Assembly: GCA_023101725.1 (NCBI GenBank)
Contig: JALJCO010013385.1
Span: 1 to 64,000, forward strand
Reading direction: 5' to 3'
Source: Atherinomorus stipes
Taxonomy: Eukaryota > Chordata > Actinopteri > Atheriniformes > Atherinidae
DNA: 64,000 nt
Below, piece by piece: positions 1 through 11,060 of the stretch (its first letter is position 1; every line of letters begins with the position of its first letter). Position numbers and translations under genes: made by a program. The notes beneath the pieces are model-generated. The model was not told the origin of the DNA. It saw only the letters and a program-made list of their open reading frames with translations, and searched no databases.

Positions 1-890
1 AGTTGGAAGTAGTCTGGAACTGGTCCTTTAGGGCTGAGGTGTGAATACAATTCAAACAGATAAATGGGGAAGAGATTCCGAGTTGATCTGTTTTTCTTTT
101 AAGCGTGAATACGAGACAGTCAGGTGAGTAGCAGATGTCTGAGAGGCAGGGGTGAAAAGGAGAGTTGAAAATGGACGTTGTAGGTGCAAAATTCAGAGGA
201 TCATAGGATGCCAAAATGACTGCTTCCAAGGTCTGATCAATGGTAGAACAGTTGTCTGGTCGTAACGTGTTAATGCAGAGGTGGAGAAAGTCCAACGTGA
301 GAGGAAGGCGTATCGTTGTCGGAGCTGACTCTCATTTTTGAAGTCTGTTTTAGAGCCTGGTGACATGACAATGAGTGATAGATGAACACTAAGAGCCAAG
401 CAAGAGCCGACAGAAGAATATACCGGAAAGGTAAGTGTGGATAGTGGAACAGAGAATTCTTTGGAAAGAGAAAATACAGGCCATGTTGCTGTAAAGTGTG
501 GTAATGTCAACCTGAGGGAAGCGAGTTAATAGACAGAATGATCCGTTCTGAAACTGTTCCAGCCGGTGAGGTAGGCTGAGAGTATGCATGGAGCGAGACT
601 GTCAAGGATGGCTTCACTTGAGGCAACAAACAGTGAATTGTGATCTTACTGAAGATGGTTGCAAAATAACTGCCTCGAGGATTCGTGAAATTCACTCTTT
701 GCATTTTGCGCATCTGCCCGGATGGTTTTTCTGTTGCACAACGTTAACGCAAGGGATGTTCCGCCCGGACTGATATTTCTGTTGAACATAACAGCTTTAT
801 GGTGATAACGTAACTAAAGTGGAGGGAGGAAAAACTGTATGGGACCGTACAAACTGGACCGAAAGAGAGAGGAAACACAGTACCCTCTCC
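1..890. other. No gene recognised
   Basis: Ordinary-composition DNA with only short random frames on both strands. A consensus-like splice donor (AAAG/GTAAGT) lies near 427 on the plus strand, but no exon with recognisable coding content precedes it. I cannot assign this stretch to a repeat family by eye. Confidence 0.5.
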
Positions 891-1099
891 GCGGTTCGGT
901 ACGCGCGTGATCCATGACATAGAAATAATATAAGTCCTTTATTTATTTGTATAATCCGTGGATTTGGCTGCGCCTGGTCAGTAAAGGCAGTTCAGAGCAG
1001 GTCCGTCTGCTCTGTGCTCCGTGTGCTGCGCGGCCTCAGAAACTTAACAAAAACAAAAACAACAAAAAAACAACAAAACAAAAAAAAAGCAGCTCTGCG

Positions 1100-3075
1100 T
1101 GCCTCTTGGGGGGTTTGCGGGGCCTGGGGATGTTGGGCCGGTGACTCTGGCCCCTCCGCCGACCCTTTCCGCTCCCGTCCCTTTTCCCCCCTCCCTGGCC
1201 TGGGGTGGTCGAGCACCCCCAGGGGCCGAGGCTGGCCCCTCTGTAGTGAACGCCGGTCGCCGGGCCGTGAGGGCGGCCATGCCTGCCCCCTTCTGTCCTG
1301 GGGGGATCCCGGGAGGCAGGGGTACCTAATGCCGGTAACGGCTCTTCTTCCGGGGGGGAATTCATACCCCCCTGGTCTCCTTTCCCAAGACCCCCCCCCC
1401 CTGCTCTACCTCACACACACACACGTAGGGTTTTGGGGAGGGTGCGTGTCAAGCGGGCGTGGTGAGGGAGGGCACCAAAGTGCCTTTGCTTGCCACGTCT
1501 AGAGACAGCCTGCTCCCCAGTTTTAACGACACTTAGACACCTAAACACATAAAATAACAACAGCTCACAACCACTTCTGAGGGGCGGGCCATATAGTGTG
1601 TGGAAGGAGGGAGGGGCCGGTTGGGGGGTCATGCCCCCTACGCGACCCCACTTCCTGGCATGACTTGGCACTGCCCCTCAGTTTTAACTGCAAACAACAC
1701 ACATCTTACACACACAGTCATGAGCGGGGGGGGGGGGGGGACAGGGTCCTTTCATACCCCGGTCTCCCGGGCGCTACTGGGGGGAGGGGGGAACAGTGGC
1801 TGCTTCACGCGCCAGTGGTTAAGGCTGGCTGCATTGCGGGGGATCTGCTGGCCTGGGGGATGCCTGGCCTGCTGCGTCCGGGGGTGGGGAATGGGGGGGG
1901 GCGTGTTGGGGGCTTGGAGCTCACGGCTCCTTCCCCGGCCCAAGCTACCACTCAGGAGGCACGAGGGCATGGGCAAGAGAGAGGTGGGTATGTGAGAATA
2001 ATGAATGAGAGTGTGAAAGAGGAAATGTGGGAGGGAGGAACTTGGGCTGGAAGAGGGAGGAGATGTGGGTAAGTGGTTGGAGGAAAGGGGGGATGGAGGA
2101 AGGAGTGGCATGCTCGTGAGTGTCTAGTAGGGATGGTCATGAGGGGCTGAAGGAAGGAAGGGCGGGAGTGTGATAGGTCAGAGGGATGGGCGGGGCTGGA
2201 CATGTAAGGGGGGACTGTATGGGGTATTGGGGGTATAGGGAGGTGGGGGCGTATGTGTGGGGGGTAGGGAGGGGTTGGTGCAGTTATGTGGGGGGAGTGC
2301 ATGTGTGTGTTAGAGGGTATGAGGAGGTGGGGGTAGGTGTGGACGGTAGAGGGAGGAGAGTGTTGGGGGTGGAGGGAGTGTGGGTATGTAAGGTCAGAGA
2401 GCGGAGTGGGTGGGTGTATGTGTGTGTGTGGGGGGGTACATGGAGGTGTTGGGTAGGACTGGGCGGTGTGGGCGGGGTTTCGTATCTCGGTGTTCGTGCC
2501 GGGCATCTCGGTGTCGGTGTGGTGCGGTGTGGCTGCGGGTTGGTTGGGGGCCGGGCGCTTTGGTGGGGGGTGCGGTTTTGTTTGTGGCTTCCGGGGCTTT
2601 GTGTGTGGGGCGGGCGCGGGGGGGATCTGTATCTTGTGTGTGGTTGCTCTTGCGGTGTTGATGTCTTGGGTGCCCGTGTCTCGATGTGGATGCGGTGACG
2701 GTATATCTTCCAGCCCTAGTGTTGGGGTAGGTGTGTGGGGAGTGTGTGTGTGAGCGTGGTGGCGGGGTAGGGGGTGGTAGAGGTGGTGGCGCCCTGGTGT
2801 CAGGTGTGTGGGGCAGGGACGTTGGGGTGGGGCTGGCCTGCCCTGGGGGGGTGTCGTCTGGGGGGTCCGGTCCTCCTGGGTTTCAGTTGGGGGGGGGGGG
2901 GGGGGGCCGCCCCCGGGGCTTTGGGCCCGGGGCCCCGCCGTTTCCCCTCCGGGGGCGCCCGGCGGGGGGGGCGGGAGCGGGGGTCTGTGGCCGGGGGGGC
3001 GGGGCCCAGAGGGGGGGCCGGGGGGGGCCCTGCCGCCGGGGGGGGGAGGGGGGGGGGGGGGGGGTAGATGGGATC
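1100..3075. repeat. G-rich / GT-rich low-complexity region
   Basis: The plus strand is dominated by G and GT with many G runs of ten or more (about 1728-1740, 2887-2906, 3040-3063). The middle (about 2100-2760) is a degenerate GTGTGGGG-type stretch. Overlapping frames here encode only Gly/Val/Cys/Arg-rich or Pro-rich low-complexity peptide and I do not treat them as genes. The run density gives strong G-quadruplex potential on the plus strand. Confidence 0.75.
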
Positions 3076-3205
3076 TGGGCCTCTGGGTGGCTGCTGGGGG
3101 CCTGGGTCGTGAGCCTTGCGGGCTTCCTCCTCCTTGCAGAGACGAGGCTGCATCTGCATGACTGTATCACCACGGAGCACCCTTTATTATGCATGTTGAC
3201 ACTGT

Positions 3206-3612
3206 TTCCCATTGCGAGGACTAGGTTTTACCTCTTCTCTACTTCCCATTGCGCTGACTAGGTTGTACCTCTTCTCTACTTCCCATTGCGCTGACTAGGT
3301 TGTACCTCTTCTCTACTTCCCATTGCGCTGACTAGGTTGTATCTCTTCTCTGCTTCCCATTGCGCTGACTAGGTTGTACCTCTTCTCTACTTTCCATTGC
3401 GCTGACTAGGTTGTACCTCTTCTCTGCTTCCCATTGCGCTGACTAGGTTGTACCTCTTCTCTACTTCCCATTGCGCTGACTAGGTTGTACCTCTTCTCTG
3501 CTTCCCATTGTGATGACTAGGTTGTACCTCTTCTCTACTTCCCATTGCGCTGACTAGGTTGTACCTCTTCTCTACTTCCCATTGCGATGACTAGGTTGTA
3601 CCTCTTCTCTGC
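3206..3612 (+). repeat. 37-bp minisatellite (11 units)
   Basis: The CCCATTG core recurs every 37 bp, at about 3208, 3245, 3282, 3319, 3356 and so on to 3578. Units differ by a few substitutions (CTCTACTT versus CTCTGCTT; GCGCTGACT versus GTGATGACT). Unit length resembles a CRISPR repeat, but the units are contiguous with no spacers. Confidence 0.9.
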
Positions 3613-4060
3613 GTAGTTCTGCGTGTGTTTGTATGATCTGAGGATATTTAAGCCACCTGCAGGTCCTCCTGTAGGGGATTGCTTGTTTTGTTTTCCAACA
3701 GAGACCTTGGTTGTTTAGGGATCGCTGTACAGATGTACGAGTGAACTGTGTAAGTGGATTCATGTTTTCTCTCCTCTCTCTCTTCCTCTTCCTTACTCCT
3801 TTCTCTCTGTTTCACTTTCTATCATTACCTCTGTTAACTTTCATTTCTCCCTTGTCAGGCCCAGCAGTATGAAATGGAATGGTGTAACAGACAAATGTTT
3901 AAATAAAGAAATAAAATGAATAAACATGATATCAAGTGGAGCCTTATGTTCATAAAGCTCCGCTTGGTAAAGCAAAACTGTTCAACAGAATAAAGCAATC
4001 AGATTTCCATTCTGCTTGCTTCGATGCTGGACAGGACAAGTAAAAAAAAAAAAAAAAAAA
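3206..4060 (+). mobile_element. Unclassified retroelement-like repeat with internal minisatellite, copy 1
   Basis: It consists of a 37-bp minisatellite, a unique body of about 430 bp, then a conserved terminus (TGCTGGACAGGACAAGT) running into an A-rich tail. An inverted, clearly homologous copy lies at 46537-47177 with its own 37-bp units. Short 3' pieces with the same terminus and A/AG-rich tail occur near 55577-55625 and, inverted, near 59985-60118. A fixed terminus followed by a poly-A-like tail in four places suggests spread by retrotransposition. I do not recognise the family and see no reverse transcriptase in it. Confidence 0.6.
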
Positions 4061-4560
4061 AAGAAAACAAAAAAAGAAACTTAAGACCGTTTTATTCAGT
4101 GGTTTAGTCGCCACCGGGGACCCGCAGCTCGAGCCAGAAGCACGCTGTCGCAGCTCTCCTCTAAATATGGGCGTCGAGTCTGTTTGTGACAGAGCAGCTT
4201 CCAGAATCAGCTCTCATTAGTTCAGATAGGAGGAAATCAGACGTAGAAGTAGCAGAAAGCATCCGGTGACTTTCAATATAAAAGCCCCTTCAAGTTTACA
4301 GTCGCTGAACTACATCAAACGTTACATTACGAGTGATACCAGGTTAAAAGTCTATCAGAGGGTCTCAGCAGTTTTTTTTTTTTTTTAATTTTCATAACAA
4401 TAAATAAATATTTTTTTTTTTAAACTGCTGGGAGTCGGTTCAGCAGGTGTTTATCATCCTTTCTTGTTAATACATTTATACTGCAAGTGTTGTGGACTTG
4501 AATATGTATTTAGGTCCTCTAATGAACAGCCAATTGTTTCCATTTCAGTAAAGCAGAATT
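4061..4560. other. No gene; A/T hairpin
   Basis: No coding signal. Around 4366-4430 a CAGCAGTTT arm followed by a T run pairs with an AAACTGCTG arm, giving a potential A/T-rich hairpin. Confidence 0.4.
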
Positions 4561-4599
4561 AAATGTGCAGATGTGGAAGCAACAATTAAGTTTTTGGCT

Positions 4600-4816
4600 G
4601 AGAAGCGGGGGGGGGGGGGGGGGGCATCAGTGCTGCATTCAGGGAAAACTCAGCACTGTAGAACTCTGAAAGCTAGAAATTCTAGCTCTTACAATCAATT
4701 AAGTTGTGAAACTTAAAAACTTGCAAAATGTCCAATTTATCCAATTACTCGATTAATCGTCAGAAGAATCGCTAGATTACTCGATTACAAAAATAATCGA
4801 TAGTTGCAGCCCTAGA
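4600..4816. mobile_element. hAT-like MITE end
   Basis: After a G run of about 15, the DNA carries the familiar fish hAT-type motif in which ATTACTCGATTA and AATCGAT words repeat and the sequence ends in TTGCAGCCCTAG. The reverse complement of that end (CTAGGGCTGCAA) is the usual terminus of this non-autonomous hAT group. The left end is not clear. Confidence 0.5.
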
Positions 4817-5269
4817 GGAATGTGCAGGGGAGAGTGCGGGTGACCACCATGAAGGGGGCGTGAATAGACCGGGGAGAGCGACCGTTGAAGCGGCTGAGAG
4901 CTGGAGAGGCTGGCTCAACAGATACACTGTGAATCGAGGCAGTGAGATCCAGAGTCCAGGAGACCGTGGTGGGAGACCGTGCCAAGGGTCGTGCATGGCA
5001 GACCGTGAGATTTTGGCGTGGAGGCGTGCCCTGGTTGGAGCAGGCAAAGGCCCAATAGGCCAGCAAGGGCCATCGCAGAACTGGTGGAGGGCCAGAGGAG
5101 ATCAGCCGACAGAGGCGCCCCTGAGGCGGCGAGCGTGGCCAAAAGGCCGTCAGAGAGGGCCGGGGAGAGCGATGGAGCGAGCAGCCACCAGTCCTGGACT
5201 AAAGATGGCAGAAAGATGGCATGGGACCCAGATAGAATCGGGAAGGTGGTGTTCTGAGGGCTGTGCCGG
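4817..5269. other. GC-rich flank of the 83-bp array
   Basis: GC-rich, stop-poor DNA directly before the tandem array. It contains words related to the array (GGTGGAGGCC, GGAGAGCGA) and may be degenerate array or the unique part of the same element. No protein family is recognised. Confidence 0.4.
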
Positions 5270-6240
5270 CCGTGTCCGTGACAGAGGGCAGCATGTGGCC
5301 CAGTGCAAGAGAACGTGGGGAGAATCTGAGTGGCGGTTGGAGCGGGTGGAGGCCGTGTCCGTGGTAGAGGGCAGCACATGGCCCAGTGTGAAAGAACGTG
5401 GGGAGAATCTGAGTGGCGGTTGGAGCGGGTGGAGGCCGTGTCCGTGGTAGAGGGCAGCACATGGCCCAGTGTGAAAGAATGTGGGGAGAATCTGAGTGGC
5501 GGTTGGAGCGGGTGGAGGCCGTGTCCGTGGCGGAGGCCGTGTCCGTGGTAGAGGGCAGCACGTGGCCCAGTGTGAAAGAACGTGGGGAGAATCTGAGTGG
5601 CGGTTGGAGCGGGCGGAGGCCGTGTCCGTGGTAGAGGGCAGCACATGGCCCAGTGTGAAAGAATGTGGGGAGAATCTGAGTGGCGGTTGGAGCGGGTGGA
5701 GGACGTGTCCGTGGTAGAGGCCGTGTCCGTGGTAGAGGGCAGCACATGGCCCAGTGTGAAAGAATGTGGGGAGAATCTGAGTGGCGGTTGGAGCGGGTGG
5801 AGGGCGGGTGGGCCATGGGTCCGTGGTAGAGGGCAGCACATGGCCCAGTGTGAAAGAATGTGGGGAGATTGAGTGGCGGTTGGAGCGGTGGCGGAGGCCG
5901 TGTCCGTGGTAGAGGGCAGCACGTGGCCCAGTGTGGGGGGAGAATCTGGGGGGGAGTTGGGGGGGGGGGGGGTGGTGTCGGTGGAGGGGGGGTGGGGGGA
6001 GGGAGAACGTGGCCAGGTAAAAGTGGGGAGAATCTGAGTGGCGGTTGGAGCGGGCGGAGGCCGTGTCCGTGGTAGAGGGCAGCACATGGCCCAGTGTGAA
6101 AGAATGTGGGGAGAATCTGAGTGGCGGTTGGAGCGGGTGGAGGCCGTGTCCGTGGCGGAGGCCGTGTCCGTGGCGGAGGCCGTGTCCGTGGTAGAGGGCA
6201 GCACGTGGCCCAGTGTGAGAGAACGTGGCGAGAAGCTACC
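5270..6240. repeat. 83-bp minisatellite
   Basis: The unit runs from GTGTCCGTGGTAGAGGG to GGAGCGGGTGGAGGCC and recurs at 83-bp spacing (unit positions near 5330, 5413 and 5496). Some units insert one or two extra 18-bp GTGTCCGTGGCGGAGGCC blocks (about 5520 and 6145-6195). A degenerate G-rich interruption lies at 5930-6015. Since 83 is not a multiple of three, any frame cycles through all three phases. All three minus-strand frames are nevertheless open across the array, producing long overlapping Pro/Thr/His-rich frames that are almost certainly not genes. Confidence 0.9.
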
Positions 6241-7200
6241 GTAAGCCGATGAGAGATGAGGACGAAGCAGCGGCGACACTGGGAACACTGAGGTGGGAAC
6301 ACCAGGAAAAGAGGAGAATCAGTGGCAAGAAATGCAGCAGAAGGAACAGGAGGCTAAAAGTGAGGGAATGACTACCGGCAGACAGGGAGCAATGGCAGCG
6401 AAGCCCGAAGGTCCGGTAAAACAGTGGGGGGCCGAGAGTGAAAAGAAGGAGCCGGCAGGTGCACCGGCAACAGGACGGTTCCCAGAAGCCACCAGTGGGG
6501 AGGGGGGGCGGAGAGGAACAGAAGAAGTGATAATCCACCAGGGACAGAAAGAAGAGGCAGAAAGGTCAGGAGGGCGTGGTGCGGGCCGAGGCCCCCGAAG
6601 AGGACAGGTGAGGGGCGCCGATACGTGGGGACGAGAAGAAGAAGCCGCGGTGTAACCAGAACCAGAAGAAAGGAAACAAGGCCGAGAAGAAGCGGAAGCG
6701 GTCGGACAGCGCCGGGACGGCAAGAGACGAACAGGAGGAAAGCAGGGGGAAATGAGCCGAGAGAGATCCAGGACGGGCGGAGCAGGTGCGGGAGAGACAA
6801 CCCAGAGTGTTGCAGGCGGCAGAGGCGGGGCCGCGACGTTGCGAGAAACCGGCCAGGAGGAAGCCGCCCGGAGCTGGTCCGACCGCGGTGCGCCGCTCAA
6901 ATGGCGTGGAGGCTGCAGAACAGTGGGTCCAAGGAGCGAGAAGAGCAGCGAAGCCGGCGGCCATGAGGCCCGACCGTGTGAGGAGGAGAGACGATCCGTG
7001 ATCCGAAAGGTGACGACACGAAATGCGTGGAGTACAGGCGGGGCGTCGGGCTGCGGTTGGAGCGCTGGGAAACTATCCGAGGAGAGCAGCCGCCCACAAC
7101 GGTTTCAATGGACGATCAGCAATGAGGGAAAGATGATGAGAAGCAGCGAAAGCAGCAACGGCTGTAACGTTGGTAGGTTGTCGAGAGAACGAGAAACTGA
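6241..7200. other. GC-rich, charge-rich open frames, function unknown
   Basis: This continues downstream of the 83-bp array. Plus-strand frames (about 6293-6655 and 6752-7264) are long but consist of Arg/Glu/Gly/Ala-rich low-complexity peptide, and the minus strand is open too, so coding potential is doubtful. By analogy with LINEs that carry tandem 5' promoter monomers before ORF1, array plus flank could be the 5' end of a retroelement. That is inference only. Confidence 0.3.
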
Positions 7201-7560
7201 GAGAGGGGAAAAAAAAAAATTTCTTTTTGGGGGGTTGAGAGGGAGGAGATTTAAGGTTTGGTGATTAGGAGATTGAGGAGGGGGGGGGGGTTTCTATAAT
7301 ATATAAAATACATTAAAAAAAAAAAAAAAAAATTATTTTTCTTTTTTTTAGGGGGGGGGGGGGTTGAGGTGAGGAGTATTTAAGGCTGCTTGGTGATTAG
7401 TGAGAATGGGGGGGGGGGGGGTGAGGGGGTGGTCCTCCTAAACAAATTATAATAAATAATCATCATTAAAAAAAAAAAAATAAAAATTTAAAAATTCTTT
7501 TAATTTTTACATTTTTTTCTTTTTTAAAAGACGGGGGCCGGGGCCGGGGGCGGGGGGTGG
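7201..7560. repeat. G-run / A-run blocks with repeated TTTAAGG module
   Basis: Related modules (GAGGAGATTTAAGG near 7242 and GAGGAGTATTTAAGG near 7370, both followed by TTGGTGATTAG) are separated by G runs and A/T runs. The TATTTAAGG words are TATA-like. This could be a duplicated promoter or LTR piece, or collapsed low-complexity sequence. Confidence 0.45.
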
Positions 7561-7756
7561 GGGGCTTCTCCACCACCGGGCTTAGCAAGTTTTCTGAAGG
7601 AAACCCTGGGTTAATCATAATTTCTTTTCCTAAATTCATTTCTAAATATTGTTTTCAGGGCCTGAAATCCGCTGCGGGATTGTGGGTATCGCGCTCAGTA
7701 TCGATTCCCAGAAATCTCGTGCTGGAAATTTTCACCATCTTGGATTCTTTAAGGGG

Positions 7757-7785
7757 GGAAAAGGAGAGAAAAGGGGAAAGGGGGG

Positions 7786-7838
<53 letters not shown>

Positions 7839-7933
7839 AAGAGAAAGGGGGAGGGAGGGAGAAAAAGGGAAAAAAAAAGAAAAAAGAGAGAAAAAAGAAA
7901 AAAAAAAAAAAAAAAAAAAAAGAAGGGGAAAAA

Positions 7934-7965
<32 letters not shown>

Positions 7966-8250
7966 AAGAGAGAAAAAAAGAAAAAAAAAAGAAAAAAAAA
8001 AAAAAAAGAAGAAAAAAAAAAGAAAAAGAGAAAGAAGGGGAAAAAAAAACAGAAAAAAAAGAGAAGAAGAAGAAAAGGGGGGGAGGAAGAGAAGGAGGGG
8101 GAGGAAAAGAAAAAGGAGAAGAGGGAAAAAAGAGGGGGGGGGGGGGGGGGAAAAAAGAAAAAAAAGGGAAGGGAGGGAGAAAAGAAAAAAAAAAAAGAAA
8201 AGAAGAAAAAGGAAGAAAAAAAAAAGAAAAAAAAAGAGGAAAAAGAAAAA

Positions 8251-8281
<31 letters not shown>

Positions 8282-8481
8282 GAGGGGAAGAGGAAAAGGA
8301 AAAGAGGGAAAAAAAAGAAAGGGGGAGAGGGGGAGGAGGAAAAAAAAAAAAAAAAAAAAAAAAAAGGAAAAGGAGGGGGGGAGGGGGGGGGGGGGGGGGA
8401 AAAAAAGGAGAAAAAAAAAAAAAAGGAAGAAAAAAAAAAGAGAAGGGAGAAAAAGAGAGAAAAGAGAAGAAAAAAAAGAAG

Positions 8482-8533
<52 letters not shown>

Positions 8534-8708
8534 AAAAAGAAAAAGAGAGAGAAAAAAGGGAGGAAGGGAGAAAAGAAAAGGAGAGAAAAAGAAAAAAAGG
8601 AAGAGAAGAGAGAAAAAAAAAAAAAAAGAAAAAGAAAAAAAAAAAGAGGAAAAAAAAAAAAAAAAAAAAAGAAAAAAAAAGGAAAAGAAGGAGAGAAAAA
8701 AAAAAAGA

Positions 8709-8739
<31 letters not shown>

Positions 8740-8930
8740 GAAGAGAAGGAAAAGGAAAGAAGAGAGAAAGAAAAAAAAGAAAGAGGAAAAAAAGAGAAGG
8801 AAGGAGGGAGAGAAGGGGAGAAAAGAGGAAGAAGAGAGAAAAAGGGAAAGAGGAGGGAAGGAAAGAGGAAAAGAGGGAAAAAAAAAAAAAAAAAAAGAAA
8901 AAAAGAAGGGAGAGGGGAAAAAAGGAATTT
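7757..8930 (+). repeat. Polypurine (A/G) tract of about 1.17 kb
   Basis: The plus strand is almost purely A and G, with homopurine runs of A, GAAA and GGAA type and essentially one pyrimidine (near 8050). Lys/Glu/Arg/Gly-only frames across it exist simply because no stop codon can form without T. The composition allows triplex (H-DNA) formation and is a known difficulty for sequencing. Confidence 0.95.
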
Positions 8931-8959
8931 GGTTTTATTTTCTCTCTTTTTTTTATCAA

Positions 8960-9205
8960 AGTATTGTAAAAGTTTATCAGAAACAGTGTTAGATTGGATT
9001 TATAACTCGTCCTTTATTACAGCGAGTAACTGAAAGTAACTTTTACTCGTACTATATTTTAAATTAAGTGCTTTAAAAAAAAACTTTTATTCAAGTACAT
9101 TTTCAGATGGGTACTTTAACTTGAGTAGAATTATAACACAGTAAAGATATTTGTGGTTAATTCTAATTTTTCAGTGTTTTTTCCATCTCTGGTCATTTTA
9201 AGTGT
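8960..9205. mobile_element. Dispersed DNA-transposon remnant (ACTTGAGTA type), copy 1
   Basis: The words for ATAACTCGTCCTTTATTAC, AAAGTAACTTTTACT and ACTTGAGTAGAATT also occur, inverted, at about 15060-15260. The right end reads CCATCTCTGG, whose complement CCAGAGATGG resembles a hAT-type terminus. Non-coding. Confidence 0.5.
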
Positions 9206-9530
9206 TGTGACGTCCGACCTGCATTAATTTTTAAAGTTTAATTTCTAAACACCTGTGACGTCATTTCTTTAGACCGTCCACTAAGACACTTTAGTTAAAA
9301 GATCAGTAATCCTAAAATATGTGATTATTGATCTTTTAACGAACTAACCAACCAACTACCTACTGATGATCAAACAAAACTGTGAAATGAATCTAATTTC
9401 AGTTCGGTACGATGTAATGACAGGGTAGCGCAGGTCGACACATGCAGGTGTGCTTAAAAGTTTACATCTATGAAAGAAAAGTCTAAATTCACAATATTAA
9501 TTCAAATGACAAGAAACTGAAAAAGTAATA
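9206..9530. other. No gene recognised
   Basis: AT-rich non-coding DNA with no open frame of note. The word CCGTCCACTAAGACACTTTAG near 9276 resembles an arm of the perfect palindrome at 47184-47220. Confidence 0.4.
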
Positions 9531-9589
9531 ATAATTTTTTTTAAATTTCTAGATGATAATTTAGCAAAATAAAGTATTGATTTTGGATT

Positions 9590-9740
9590 GTGGTTTAAAC
9601 AATAATAATAAACAAACAAAACTGTTCCAGACAAATCAGAGCATCTTTCCCATGAACATGGACCAACATACCTGTCAACAGGTGCAGACGTCTGATTGGA
9701 CGATACAGAAACACCTGATTGCAGTGATTGCCTCAAAGTG
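9590..9740. repeat. Dispersed repeat, copy 1
   Basis: The segment containing CATGAACATGGACCAACA and GCAGACGTCTGATTGGACG has a close counterpart at about 51535-51650. The relation is seen directly between the two places in this window. Family and ends are unknown. Confidence 0.6.
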
Positions 9741-9939
9741 TTGCTCAACAACATTTTAGCTTTGGATCTCCATCATGCGTGTTTACTTGTTTATTTTTGT
9801 TTGTTTTAATATTTCTGTTGAACCACAAGTCAAAATCAATCTCATGATTTTTATAAAATTGTTATTTATTATCACTTTAGTCAGTTTCAGCTTATTTAAG
9901 CGGCAGCAGCTTATTTTCCGTCTTTAATGGGAGGGGATG

Positions 9940-10430
9940 GAAACTTTCAGGCACAGCTGGACACCTTCATCTGCGGGAACACGTTCCGACACAACACCGG
10001 CGCTCGCGCTGGTGGCTAGCGGCTAGCTCCCTGCTCGCTCCCAGGAAGCTTCAGCCTGTAGCAGAGGAGCACAACGGCGGTTTTTCTCCGGTTAGCAGCG
10101 AGTCCGAGCGTGCCTTACCTTTAGCCGCCTCTCTTCGTCAGCTCCTGTTCACTCCGGGTTAGCTCGGTTAGCTCAGAGCTCCCCTCTCTTCTCCTCCATA
10201 ACAACTGTCTGTCTGAGCCTTTCCCGCCCCGTCGAGTCTCCGCAGAGGACAGAAACCAACAACCGTCACTATCCAAGATACGTCGGAGTCTCCAACTGTT
10301 TAAACTTACAGATAATGTGGAGAGAAATACCTTGAACTGAAGCGGAGCAGACCCTCCAGCTCTGCTATGGACGCCTCTGCTTTCTTCGCTCATCAGCGTC
10401 TGATGCGATACGGAAGCCCATTTGCACCAT
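9940..10430 (-). promoter_or_regulatory. CpG-rich candidate promoter / first exon
   Basis: CpG dinucleotides are locally dense, unlike the AT-rich flanks. Read on the minus strand there are two donor-like sites, AAG/GTATTT near 10331 and AAAG/GTAAGG near 10124. A short frame begins at 10393 (MSEESRGVHS) and passes through the first donor. This fits a housekeeping-type promoter with a 5' exon transcribed leftward, but no further exon is recognisable to the left. It could equally serve a plus-strand gene or be an isolated CpG island. Confidence 0.35.
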
Positions 10431-10479
10431 TATTATGGAAAAAATCAAAACGAAACTAAACTTGTATCACATAATTAAA

Positions 10480-10508
10480 TTATTATTATTAATTACTACT
10501 ATTATTAT

Positions 10509-10556
<48 letters not shown>
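10480..10556. repeat. ATT/ATA trinucleotide microsatellite
   Basis: Tandem TAATAATAA repeat of about 50 bp in an AT-rich flank. Confidence 0.9.
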
Positions 10557-10557
<1 letters not shown>

Positions 10558-10574
10558 TACAACATGTTCCCTTT

Positions 10575-11060
10575 CATAATAAATCAGGGCTCCAGACTAA
10601 CTTTTTCACATGTAGCACTGGTGCTTTCTACCTTTTCAGTTGGTAGCACCGCCTTTTCTTTGTATAACATGATATTAATACATGACTTTATCATGATGAT
10701 AGTTGTGTTTCTCCTAATGTAAAGAACAACAATGGCCTAAACTTGATATTTCCCAGAAGGTCGTATTTTATCATCAATAGGGCAGGGTGATATTTATCAC
10801 GATATAAATGATCAAATTTACGATAATGATATAACTGACGATATGAATCTTGACATGAGACAAAATACTTGAAAATTGCACAACTTTATTAGTGCAAATA
10901 AAATTTTATAATTTCTTTTCACTTTATAAAGCAGCTGCTTCTGATGTGCATCAAAGTTATAAATAATATCTTTGTATAACATTTTTTTAAATTTTATATT
11001 ATTGGGCGCTCCAGCCAACACAATAAATTCATCCGTTTCATTCCACATGCAAATCCTCCT
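10575..11060. other. AT-rich, probably transposon-derived
   Basis: The words GGGCTCCAGACTAACTTTTTCAC and GGGCAGGGTGATATTTATCACGATA look like fish DNA-transposon ends, and the AT-rich interior lacks coding. I assign it from general familiarity with such repeats, not from a paired copy in this window. Confidence 0.3.

Noticed and set aside
1014..3261. Long frames on both strands in the G-rich block
   Set aside because: Low-complexity Gly/Pro/Val peptides open in several frames at once.
3206..3612. CRISPR-like array of 37-bp repeats
   Set aside because: Units are contiguous with no spacers, and the setting is a fish repeat.
4915..6302. Long overlapping minus-strand frames (457, 367 and 311 codons)
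   Set aside because: They follow the 83-bp array in all three phases and encode the same low-complexity peptide in each; produced by the repeat, not by a gene.
7557..8992. Lys/Glu/Arg-only frames of about 450-470 codons
   Set aside because: A strand without T cannot form stops; no real coding signal.
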